Assembly (NCBI GenBank): GCA_035433705.1
Contig: DAORVK010000012.1
Span: forward strand, 6,810 to 70,809
Direction of reading: 5' to 3'
Source: CADEFQ01 sp035433705
Lineage (GTDB): Bacteria > Pseudomonadota > Gammaproteobacteria > Steroidobacterales > Steroidobacteraceae
DNA: 64,000 bases
The translations under genes and the position numbers were made by a program. Under the pieces are notes generated by a model. The model worked only from the letters and a program-made list of their open reading frames with translations. It was not told the DNA's origin and made no database searches. Below, in pieces: positions 52,860 to 60,746 of this stretch; within the stretch, counting starts at the first letter, position 1, and every line of letters begins with the position of its first letter.

Positions 52860-55058
52860 TCAACCGGCAGCCGAACCGGCATAGCGTCGTACGTCCACCG
52901 GGACGGCGCTCATGCGCGGGATGCCGGTATAGGGATCGAAGTCCCGGTCGACCGGGATCAGCCGGCCCGTATTGCTGCCGGTGCGTCGCACCGCGGCTTC
53001 ATCGTCGGCGCCATGCAGATCGCCGAAGGCGTGAGTCATGGACACAACGCCCCGCCGCAAGCCCTCATCCGCCTCGGCTACACCGAGGATGGAATCGTGC
53101 CGCGAGAGTATTTCCACCATGTCACCGGGAGCGACGCCAATCTCGCGCAGATCGTCCGGATGCAGGAAGGCCGGGTTGTGACGGTGCTTGCGCACCAGCC
53201 GCGCAATGCTGCGACCGTAGGAGTTGTAGACATCGGGCAGGCGCCGGGGAATCAGGCGAAAGGCGTAGCCCGGCGCCGTCACGCCTGCCTCGTCCGCGAC
53301 TTCCTTCAGCTCGGCGAGCATGACGGGATCGGCGAGCTCGAGCTTCGCCGTGCAGGCCGGATCTTTTGGCGCCACGGCAACCGTTACGTCGTCGAAGACG
53401 TGGCCGTGCGGGTAGCCTCGCACCTCGGCGAGCGGTATCCGTGAGCCCCTCGTGAGGATCCCGAGCAGCGCATCGGTCGTCGGTGCGTGCGCCATATCGA
53501 GCGCAACCGGAGCGGCATGCTGGCCGCCCGCGATCCAGGGGAAGGCCGAATCAAGCGACAGCGCAAGGCCCATGCTGCGTGCCAGTTCGAAAAAGAACTG
53601 CCACTCTTCGATCACATCGGAGCCCGCCGGCGGGTCCACCAGCTGCGGCGTGTACTGCGCATAGGGCACTTCATAACCCATGGTATAGGCATAGGCCGAG
53701 AGCGTTTCCACGGGGAGCGTGATGCCCGGCTGCTCGAACGACAACCGGGGCGCGATCACATAGTGCGCAAGCTTCGCCGTCGCCGACATTTCCGGATCGA
53801 GGCTCACCAGCAGCTCGAGCCGCTTCATGGCCGCCGCGGTCCTCTGCTGATCGGGCCAGGCGGCCACGGGATTGCCGCCGACGCAGATCAGCGCCTTCAC
53901 CTGTCCCGATCCCTCGAGCAGGATTTCGTCGGCGAGCGCCGCGGTCGGCAGACCCGCCGCCGTGTTGGTGAATCCGCGCACGCGCAGCCGTTCACCGAAC
54001 CCCCAGGCCGGAACCGGTGCGATCGGCTGAGCCCTGGGGTGTGTCGCCGGTGTGAGCACCCCGGGATTCGGCAGCGGCTCGCCTGCCCGCAGCCAACGTC
54101 CGCAGAGAGTGTTCAGGCACAAGGTCAGATACTCGGTCAGCGTGCCCCGGGGAGCCATGTTCGGACCCGTGCCGACAACGGCGAAACCCTGTCGGCCCGT
54201 GGCGAAGATGCGCGCCGCCCTCAGCAGCAGCTCGCGCGGCACATCGGCGCGGCGCTCGACATACTCCGGCGTAAACGGCTCGACGGCCTGGCGGAGGGCT
54301 TCGACCCCCGTGGCGTGCTCGCGCACGAAAGCCTGATCGTGCAGAGCCCCGGCAAGAATGGCGCGGATCAGGCCGCCGATCACTGTCGGGTCCTCACCGG
54401 GGCGACACTGCAGATGTACCGCGGCGAGCCTCGCGGCCTCCGTGCGTCGTGGATCGATCACGATGATCTGCATGCCGCTCTTCACGGCCTCATGCAGCGC
54501 GCCCGAAGGATTGTGGGGCGGGGCGCCGATCGACTTCGAAACAATCGGGTTGGCGCCGACGAGCATCCACGCGTCAGCGCCGCGGAAAGGTTGCGGTCCC
54601 GCCGCCCAGCGACCGTGCAGCGCCATCGCCATCGCCTTGCCCGGCTTGTCGATGGTGGCCGGCATGAAGCGCATGGGTGAGCCGATCGCGTTCATCCAGG
54701 CCATGGTCATGGGCGCCGCCGCGGGCACCATGAACGAATACGTGCCGACATAAACCGCGATCGAGCGGGGGCCGTGGTGATCGAGCAAGGTGCGGAGCTT
54801 GCGGGCGATCTCGTCAATCGCCTGCGTCTGCGGGATCGGCGTGTGCAGGCCGTCTGATCCCCGCTTCATCGAATGCAGCAGCCGTTGCGGATGGCTGTGC
54901 TGCTCGGCCAGCGCACGACCTTTCGGGCAAACATAGCCGCGGTACAGGGGATTATCGCGATCGCCGGCAACGCTCAGGATGCGATTGCGCTCCGTCTCGA
55001 CGAGCACTCCGCAATGCGCGGCACAGAAGCGGCAGATGGAAGGAGAGATTTGGGACAT
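52860..55058 (-). CDS. Molybdopterin-dependent oxidoreductase (DMSO reductase superfamily)
   Basis: A 732-residue protein. CRFCAAHCGVLVE (C-x2-C-x3-C) with the distal Cys in YVCPKGRA forms the 4Fe-4S site. Several molybdopterin-binding stretches follow, such as LVGANPIVSKSIG, VIDPRRTEAARLA and GGNPVAAWPDQQ. No Tat signal precedes it, so it is probably cytoplasmic. I cannot see an obvious Cys/Ser/Sec metal ligand in ATIDKPGKAMA, the place where a ligand would be expected. The start at 55058 is where the conserved MSQISPSICRFC begins. It works with an SDR gene downstream; the substrate is unknown. Confidence 0.83.
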   Translation of the reverse strand: MSQISPSICRFCAAHCGVLVETERNRILSVAGDRDNPLYRGYVCPKGRALAEQHSHPQRLLHSMKRGSDGLHTPIPQTQAIDEIARKLRTLLDHHGPRSIAVYVGTYSFMVPAAAPMTMAWMNAIGSPMRFMPATIDKPGKAMAMALHGRWAAGPQPFRGADAWMLVGANPIVSKSIGAPPHNPSGALHEAVKSGMQIIVIDPRRTEAARLAAVHLQCRPGEDPTVIGGLIRAILAGALHDQAFVREHATGVEALRQAVEPFTPEYVERRADVPRELLLRAARIFATGRQGFAVVGTGPNMAPRGTLTEYLTLCLNTLCGRWLRAGEPLPNPGVLTPATHPRAQPIAPVPAWGFGERLRVRGFTNTAAGLPTAALADEILLEGSGQVKALICVGGNPVAAWPDQQRTAAAMKRLELLVSLDPEMSATAKLAHYVIAPRLSFEQPGITLPVETLSAYAYTMGYEVPYAQYTPQLVDPPAGSDVIEEWQFFFELARSMGLALSLDSAFPWIAGGQHAAPVALDMAHAPTTDALLGILTRGSRIPLAEVRGYPHGHVFDDVTVAVAPKDPACTAKLELADPVMLAELKEVADEAGVTAPGYAFRLIPRRLPDVYNSYGRSIARLVRKHRHNPAFLHPDDLREIGVAPGDMVEILSRHDSILGVAEADEGLRRGVVSMTHAFGDLHGADDEAAVRRTGSNTGRLIPVDRDFDPYTGIPRMSAVPVDVRRYAGSAAG

Positions 55059-55116
55059 GCGGGATTTCCAAATGACGTGCCGGTGAAGTACCGTGATGGT
55101 AGCTTGAGGGAGGACA

Positions 55117-56010
55117 ATGAGCATCAAAGTCGGCATCACCCATATCGCCACGGCCTACACCGAAGACCCCGCGGTGTTCGCCCACAAAGCCGAGGAGACG
55201 GGATTCGAATCGGTCTGGGTAGGTGAGCACACCGTGGTGCCCGCGAGCTTCGCGGCGCACTATCCCGCCACCTCCGATGGCAGTGCACCCGGGTTCGTTG
55301 CGCACGTTTGCGACCCCTTCGTGAGTCTGTCGCGGGCCGCATCCGCGACGCGCCGGATCAGGCTTGGCACGTCCGTGTGCCTCGTGCCCGAGCACAATCT
55401 CTTCGCGCTGACGAAGCAGGTGGCCACCCTCGACCACTATTCGGAGGGCCGCGTGCTCTTCGGCGTGGGCGTCGGGTGGCTGAAGGAGGAGGGAGAGATC
55501 GCCGGAAACTGGCCGGCGCGCTACGCCCTGCTCGGTGAAATGGTGCGCGCGATGAAGGAGCTCTGGACGAAGGAGGTGGCCGAGTTTCACGGCGAACTCA
55601 TCGACTTCCCGCCCGTCTGCAGCATGCCGCACCCGAAGCAGAAGCCTCATCCACCGGTGCTCGTGGGGGGCGGTGTGGCGAGCCTCAACAGAGTGGTGGC
55701 CTACGGGGATGGCTGGTGCCCGGGGTTTCTCCCGCCCGAGGAACTTGGGCGCGCACTGCAGACGCTGCGCGAGCGCATGAGCGTCGCAGGTCGCGACTTC
55801 TCGAAGCTCGACATCACGGTAATGGTGGGCGTGAGCGAACGCAGTCCGATACGCGAGATTCTCGAGCGCTACGAGGCGGCTGGAGCCGGGCGCGTCGTGC
55901 TGTGCGTCAACCGGCCCGGTACACCGGACGAAGTCAGCGATTTTCAGCTTGTGATGCCCGGAGAGGCGGACGCTTTTCTCGAACGCCTGGCCATGCAGAT
56001 CTTCCGCTGA
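55117..56010 (+). CDS. Luciferase-like (LLM, F420/FMN) oxidoreductase
   Basis: A 297-residue TIM-barrel protein of the bacterial luciferase superfamily. It includes ESVWVGEHTVVP, LGTSVCLVPEHNLFALTKQVATLDHYSEGRVLFGVGVGW and PVLVGGGV, the pattern of LLM F420-dependent oxidoreductases. F420 is not usual in Gammaproteobacteria, so FMN is also possible. It diverges from the molybdopterin gene (58 bases) and converges with an SDR gene. It may act on the same catabolic pathway. Confidence 0.82.
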   Translation: MSIKVGITHIATAYTEDPAVFAHKAEETGFESVWVGEHTVVPASFAAHYPATSDGSAPGFVAHVCDPFVSLSRAASATRRIRLGTSVCLVPEHNLFALTKQVATLDHYSEGRVLFGVGVGWLKEEGEIAGNWPARYALLGEMVRAMKELWTKEVAEFHGELIDFPPVCSMPHPKQKPHPPVLVGGGVASLNRVVAYGDGWCPGFLPPEELGRALQTLRERMSVAGRDFSKLDITVMVGVSERSPIREILERYEAAGAGRVVLCVNRPGTPDEVSDFQLVMPGEADAFLERLAMQIFR

Positions 56011-56017
56011 GCCCGCC

Positions 56018-56776
56018 TCAGCGCATCGTCCAGCCACCGTCCACGCTGATCACCTGCCCGTTGATCCAGGCGCCATTGTCGGAGAGCAGGTGGACCACCA
56101 TCGCCGCGATGTCGTCCGGCGTGCCGAGCCGCGTGCTGCGGGTGCCGGCGAGCGCTGCCGCCTTCACATCCTCGGGTATGAGCTTGGGGTTGTCTTTATT
56201 CAGCACGAGCCCGGGAGCAACGGCGTTGGCGCGAATGCCCTGTCTGCCCCAGCGCGAAGCGACATGGCGCATCAACGCGTTGATGCCGGCCTTGGCCATT
56301 GCGTAGCAGGGTCGCTCCGACTCGCCGATGAAGGCCGAGTTCGAGCTCGTGTACACGAGCGCACCACCGCCGCGGCTCAACATCTGCGGAATCGCGTGCC
56401 GTGTGCAGAGCAGATGCCCGCGCAGGTTCACCGCGATCGTGCGCTCGAAGACGCCCAGATCCACGTCTACGGCGTTGGAGTCCTGGGCGATCACGCGCAG
56501 ATCCGCGGCATTGACGTGCATGAGATCCAGCCCGCCGCAACGGGCGACTGCGGCCTGCACGAGCGCCGCGACGGAAGCCTCCTCGGCGATATCGCAGCGA
56601 AGACCCTGTGCGTCGCCTCCCGCCTTCGTGATCTGCGCAGCAATCGCAGCGGCATTGCCGGCATCAAGGTCGCCGATGACGACCCTTGCGCCCGCTGCGG
56701 CGAGTCGGCGGGCGCTCGCCCCACCGATGCCTCCGCCACCGACCACTACCGCCACCTTGCCTTTCAGCATTCCCAT
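56018..56776 (-). CDS. Short-chain dehydrogenase/reductase
   Basis: A 252-residue SDR. The cofactor loop GGGGIGGASA is slightly altered from TGxxxGIG, NAADLR replaces NNAG, and the catalytic Ser/Tyr/Lys are present in YTSSNSAFIG and CYAMAKAG. It ends with WINGQVISVDGG. It lies 15 bases after the alpha/beta hydrolase gene on the same strand, in a set of oxidoreductases of probably catabolic function. Confidence 0.87.
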   Translation of the reverse strand: MGMLKGKVAVVVGGGGIGGASARRLAAAGARVVIGDLDAGNAAAIAAQITKAGGDAQGLRCDIAEEASVAALVQAAVARCGGLDLMHVNAADLRVIAQDSNAVDVDLGVFERTIAVNLRGHLLCTRHAIPQMLSRGGGALVYTSSNSAFIGESERPCYAMAKAGINALMRHVASRWGRQGIRANAVAPGLVLNKDNPKLIPEDVKAAALAGTRSTRLGTPDDIAAMVVHLLSDNGAWINGQVISVDGGWTMR

Positions 56777-56791
56777 CGGTCGCCTCGCCGC

Positions 56792-57799
56792 TCAGGGGCA
56801 CGCGCACGCGTGCCCGAGTTCCGGCGCGGAGATCTCCGACAACAACGCGAGAACTTCGGCCTGGACTTGCGCATCGTGCCCCACAAGCAAGTGCCCACCC
56901 TCGTCGAAGCCGACGAACTTCGCACCGGCGATGCGCCTCGCGGTGTACTGCGCCGCGGCGTAAGTCCCGAAGCCGTCGTCACGCGCACTGATCACGAGTG
57001 TCGGGGCGCGGATAGCTTCGAGCGCGAAGGGCCCCAGATGCTTACCCAGACGCGTGTCGTCACTCAGGCCCGCCGCGCGCGCCGACACCGGCAGGATGCG
57101 TTCGGCGAGATTGTGGACGCGCGCACGTTCCTCCTCAGTCGCCGCGGCCACCCGCTCGGGAGGGGTTGCGAGCACATGGCGAACGAGTGTATCGCGTGCC
57201 ACGTGCAGCCCCGTCCAGAAGAGGAGATCCGAGCCGAGCAGGCGCAGCAGCAGCGCGTCCTCTTCGTCCGACACTCTCGGCGTCGAATCTGCCTCCGTGG
57301 GCGGCTTCCAGGCAAGCGGGACGATCAGCGCAAGGGCGCTGACGCGTTCCGGGTGGCGAATCGCGGTTTGCATCGCCGACGGGGCACCTGCGGAAAGGCC
57401 GATCACGGCGGCCCTGGCGACTCCCAATGCGTCGAGCAGACACACGTGCGCATCAGCCTGTGCTTCGGGTGAAGCATCAGCCGGGCGCGGCGTACGCAGG
57501 TAACCGAAGCGGGATATCGCGATCACGCGTACCCCGTACCCTGCGAGGGGTTGCGCCCAGGCCATGCCCTGGTCGTGACCTCCTCCGCTGCCGTGGATCA
57601 TCAGCAACGGAATGCCCTCGCCGGCCTGCTGCACCTCGATCGGCCCGCAGCGTGTGTCGACAACAGTGCTGCCCTGCGACGCGCGTTCGACGGCGAGCTG
57701 CAGGTCGCGCTCGAAGTGCATTCGCATCAAGGACGCGGCAACGAGCGTCGCAATAGCCAGAATGGCAGCCCACCGGGCCCACACGGAAAGCGAGATCAC
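56792..57799 (-). CDS. Membrane-anchored alpha/beta hydrolase
   Basis: A 335-residue hydrolase from a GTG start at 57799 that overlaps the nitroreductase stop (GTGA). A hydrophobic N-terminal anchor (residues 8-24) is followed by the oxyanion-site HGSGGGHDQG, the nucleophile GLSAGAPSAM (Ser) and the catalytic His in DEGGHLLVGHD; an Asp lies in ISARDDGFG. The substrate is unknown. It is coupled to the gene upstream and probably part of the same pathway. Confidence 0.83.
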   Translation of the reverse strand: MISLSVWARWAAILAIATLVAASLMRMHFERDLQLAVERASQGSTVVDTRCGPIEVQQAGEGIPLLMIHGSGGGHDQGMAWAQPLAGYGVRVIAISRFGYLRTPRPADASPEAQADAHVCLLDALGVARAAVIGLSAGAPSAMQTAIRHPERVSALALIVPLAWKPPTEADSTPRVSDEEDALLLRLLGSDLLFWTGLHVARDTLVRHVLATPPERVAAATEEERARVHNLAERILPVSARAAGLSDDTRLGKHLGPFALEAIRAPTLVISARDDGFGTYAAAQYTARRIAGAKFVGFDEGGHLLVGHDAQVQAEVLALLSEISAPELGHACACP

Positions 57800-58827
57800 G
57801 ACGCGCGTGCCGCCCTCGTATCAACCGTCACATCGCCCACCGGCCTGCGCAGCGAGCGCGGCATGGCCGGCCCGCGACCGAGGCGAATGACGAGATCGGG
57901 TCGTCGCCCGCCCAAGCCGAGGTAGCTGGCGAACTGCTGGCGAATTGCGCTGACTTCGACCGGCTGATTGATGAACGCCGTGCGCAGACCGAGTACCGTT
58001 GCCTGCAGGGCAATCCGCTCATGGCAGCGCCCCGCTTCGATCCAATGAGACGGCTCGTCCCGATCCGAAGTGATGACAGCGATCGCACCCGAGCTGGCAA
58101 TGCAGCGAGCGTCCTTGCGATTCTGGGCCTTTGACGAGGAGAATAATTTCATGGCGGCGCGGCCGAACCACCGGGGGACGTCGGGACTGCCCATGATGGG
58201 TCCGTAAAGGCCATCTCCCGTATCGACCGCCTCGCGTCCGCTGAACCGGATCCAGGACTCCAGTTCTGCACGCCACGCCGGATCCGCGAACTGCGCGCTG
58301 TTCGCCTGCGCAACATACCCGGCGACTTCGTCCTTCTGCTTCGCACTGGTGAGCAGCATCGTGGTGACACCGGAACCGGTTCCGGCTCGCTCCAACGCGC
58401 GCAGCTCATCGGGAGACAGCGATGAACCGTCATACTGCGATCTCGAGCATTGGCGCAGAGGAATCGCGTCGAACAGCGCTGAGCGCTCAGACGCGGCAGG
58501 TTCGATCATCATCTCCATGCCGCGTGTAACGGGGTCGAAGGCTGGAGTCGGGCGAAATCCTCCTGCCAGTGCCGCATGCAGCAGGTTCTCAGCGGCGCAT
58601 CCCAGGCTCGCAAACAGGTGATGATCATCCGGATCGACGGCACGGCACCGGCGCGAGAAATCGGGAAGGATGCGGATGCGGTCGCGCGCAATCACGAAGC
58701 GCCACGGCTGTGTATTGTGGCTCGAAGCGGCCAGGGTGGCGTAGCGAATGATTTCCAGGAGATCGCGCCCGCTCGAACCACCCTCTGTCGGGCGCCACGT
58801 GCGCTCTGCCGCGGCTGTGTAATTCAT
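57796..58827 (-). CDS. Acg-family nitroreductase-like FMN-binding protein
   Basis: A 343-residue protein with the double nitroreductase domain of the Acg group. YATLAASSHNTQPWRF at residues about 29-44 is the family start, and RRPDLVIRLGRGP lies near the end. Acg-type proteins may bind FMN but often lack nitroreductase activity. The ATG at 58827 overlaps a disrupted toxin reading frame upstream. It is the first gene of the nitroreductase-hydrolase-SDR set. Confidence 0.85.
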   Translation of the reverse strand: MNYTAAAERTWRPTEGGSSGRDLLEIIRYATLAASSHNTQPWRFVIARDRIRILPDFSRRCRAVDPDDHHLFASLGCAAENLLHAALAGGFRPTPAFDPVTRGMEMMIEPAASERSALFDAIPLRQCSRSQYDGSSLSPDELRALERAGTGSGVTTMLLTSAKQKDEVAGYVAQANSAQFADPAWRAELESWIRFSGREAVDTGDGLYGPIMGSPDVPRWFGRAAMKLFSSSKAQNRKDARCIASSGAIAVITSDRDEPSHWIEAGRCHERIALQATVLGLRTAFINQPVEVSAIRQQFASYLGLGGRRPDLVIRLGRGPAMPRSLRRPVGDVTVDTRAARAS

Positions 58828-59131
58828 CGGAGCTGCCTTGCCCGAAACGCCGGATTGAACCAGCGATGCAACGACACCACTTCGCGCGCCTGAGGGTCAA
58901 GTGCCGGCGCGGTCGATCGTTGACACAGCGCAAACGAACCGCCCGGGTGGAGTCCGTCAGATCAGATCCGGGCCCCGCATCCGGATGGCGGCCGATCCGG
59001 TCATACGCCTGTTCCAACGCATCGATGAAGCCCAATGCAGCCTCGGGCGCGTTCTCGCCCAGGTAGTATCGAATGGCCTCGTCGACATCCTGCTCGGCAC
59101 GTAGACGCGGGACGACCGGCTTCGGCGTCAC
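58824..59131 (-). pseudogene. parE: ParE-family toxin, apparently frameshifted
   Basis: The first 57 residues (PRLRAEQDVDEAIRYYLGENAPEAALGFIDALEQAYDRI and onward to HPDAGPGSD) are a normal ParE N-terminus. Beyond that the frame turns Arg/Cys-rich (RPRRHLTLRRAK) and runs on into the nitroreductase gene to 58625. Another frame instead reads REVVSLHRWFNPAF and stops at 58824, exactly overlapping the nitroreductase ATG (ATGA), which looks more like a natural end. I infer an indel near 58960. The conserved middle strands of ParE (the FPY-type segment) are not found in any frame, so a deletion is also possible. Confidence 0.55.
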
Positions 59132-59376
59132 TTGCGCGTGGCGGGCCTCATCGACCTGACTCTCCGGCGCAGGTTGTCGAAGTAGGCTTCATCAGCCGGC
59201 CCTGACTGCGCAGAAGCCACGCCTGAGAGCAGAAGGCCCCGCAAATGCAGGCGACCCTTGTCCTTTCGTATGAGCTCGCGCACATACCCGCTGCTCGTAC
59301 TGTATCCGTGCTGGCTGACCTGCTCGTCGACAAAATCCTTGAGCGACTCCGGCAGCGAGATGTTCATCGTGCTCAT
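59128..59376 (-). CDS. parD: ParD-family antitoxin
   Basis: An 82-residue ribbon-helix-helix antitoxin. MNISLPESLKDFVDEQVSQHGYSTSSGYVRELIRKD is the ParD N-terminal RHH and helix, and the tail (ADEAYFDNLRRRVRS) is the toxin-binding part. Its stop overlaps the parE start by four bases (ATGA). It probably binds its own promoter. With parE apparently broken, it may persist as a solitary antitoxin. It lies 64 bases downstream of the porin gene on the same strand. Confidence 0.87.
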   Translation of the reverse strand: MSTMNISLPESLKDFVDEQVSQHGYSTSSGYVRELIRKDKGRLHLRGLLLSGVASAQSGPADEAYFDNLRRRVRSMRPATRK

Positions 59377-59440
59377 TCGCGCGTCTTTGCAGGCCTGGCA
59401 AACTCTGGCAAAGCGCGCGGAATAGTTGCCGGCCCAACCC

Positions 59441-60688
59441 TCAGAACGCGGCCGAGACCTGCACCCAGACCTTGGTCGTGTCGGTGGCGAACCGATCAGC
59501 GCGGTAGTCGGCGAACTTGAGCATCGCCTCGTAGCTCTTCTTCGCTCCGAACTTCATGGCTGCCGACGCGTTCCATTCACTGCCGTAGTCCAGGTCGACG
59601 GCCTCTGCCTGGTAATCGTGCCACACGAGCTGCAGCGCGACCGGCCCGACGCTCGCCGAGCCGCCGAGGTAGAGGTCCTCGATGCCGCCTGCGGGGGTCG
59701 TCAGGAACTTGTCCGCCCAGCCATTGAAGGCATGGAGCGTGGCGAGCGGCGTCTGGAAGGCGCGGTTGGGTCGGGAATCACCGCCGAGCACCTCGTAGCC
59801 GGCGCGCAGGCCGAAGCGGCCGAATGTTGCGCCGCCCTCGAACAGGAAGTAATTGGCCGAGAAACGGTTCGGGTTATCGGCGTAGTCGCCCTGGGTGGCG
59901 TAAGAGGCAATCCAGTTGAGCTTCGTGTCACCTGACACCTTGTAGATACCAGTCCAGTGCAAGCCGTAGGTGCTGCTCGACAGCGCCGGGGCATTCTCGA
60001 AATCGAGCAGGTACGCGAACCCGACGAGCGCACCAAACTGCCTGAGCCCCACCTTGCCGTTCAGTACGTGCACGGCGCCGTGGTAATTGGCCGGCTGCGC
60101 GCCCTCCCCGGGGCCGGTGATGCGGTTGACGTTCTCGATGAACGAATACTGCAGCTGGGTCTTCGGCAGCGCGGCGCTCTTCAGCGTCACAGCGTCGTAG
60201 GTCTGCTCGTTCTGGCGCCAGCCCACGTTGCCGATGAAGCGTTGATTGTCGAGCGTGATGCGCTGGCGTCCGAGCAGGCCCGCAAAGCTTCCGGATTTGT
60301 ATTGCAGATAGGCCTGGTTCACTTCCGTGTACCCGGGATCGGCGATCACCGGGCGGGTCGTCACGCCGTTCACGGTGCTGTTGTACGCATCGTCGTCGCC
60401 GATCACCGTGACATTGTCCGCCTCGACCAAGGCGCTGAAGCCGCGCAGCTCGCCCGTCTGGTAGTTCAGCCGGCTGCGCAGTGTGGACGCGGTCGCGTCC
60501 CTGCTGAAAGGATCCTGATCCACCGATTCGAGCCGGTAGCGGAACTCGAGGTGCGCCTTGCCGGTGGTCAACACGGAATAGAAGTCGGGGGTCGCCGCAG
60601 TGGCCGGCTCGGCGGCCTCTGTCATACTCGCAGCAAGAGCGAGGACGGTGGCCAGTGCAAGGCTGGGGGCGGTCTTGATGTGCATCAT
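59441..60688 (-). CDS. Outer-membrane beta-barrel porin (alginate-export-like)
   Basis: A 415-residue protein with a signal peptide (residues 1-25, ending SMTEA) and about 16-18 strand-like segments. LEFRYRLESVDQ and TLRSRLNYQTGELRGFSALVEADNV open the barrel and GRQRITLDNQRFIGNVGWRQNEQTYDAV is strongly like the alginate-export/OprD-like family of outer-membrane channels. The C-terminus ends in Phe (QVSAAF). The real substrate is unknown. It is divergent (58 bases) from a heme-type TonB receptor. Confidence 0.82.
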   Translation of the reverse strand: MMHIKTAPSLALATVLALAASMTEAAEPATAATPDFYSVLTTGKAHLEFRYRLESVDQDPFSRDATASTLRSRLNYQTGELRGFSALVEADNVTVIGDDDAYNSTVNGVTTRPVIADPGYTEVNQAYLQYKSGSFAGLLGRQRITLDNQRFIGNVGWRQNEQTYDAVTLKSAALPKTQLQYSFIENVNRITGPGEGAQPANYHGAVHVLNGKVGLRQFGALVGFAYLLDFENAPALSSSTYGLHWTGIYKVSGDTKLNWIASYATQGDYADNPNRFSANYFLFEGGATFGRFGLRAGYEVLGGDSRPNRAFQTPLATLHAFNGWADKFLTTPAGGIEDLYLGGSASVGPVALQLVWHDYQAEAVDLDYGSEWNASAAMKFGAKKSYEAMLKFADYRADRFATDTTKVWVQVSAAF

Positions 60689-60746
60689 GGTGTCTCTCCG
60701 CGATCACCAGCACTCTGCGCCGCAGGCATTCCGGATTCCTTGATTC

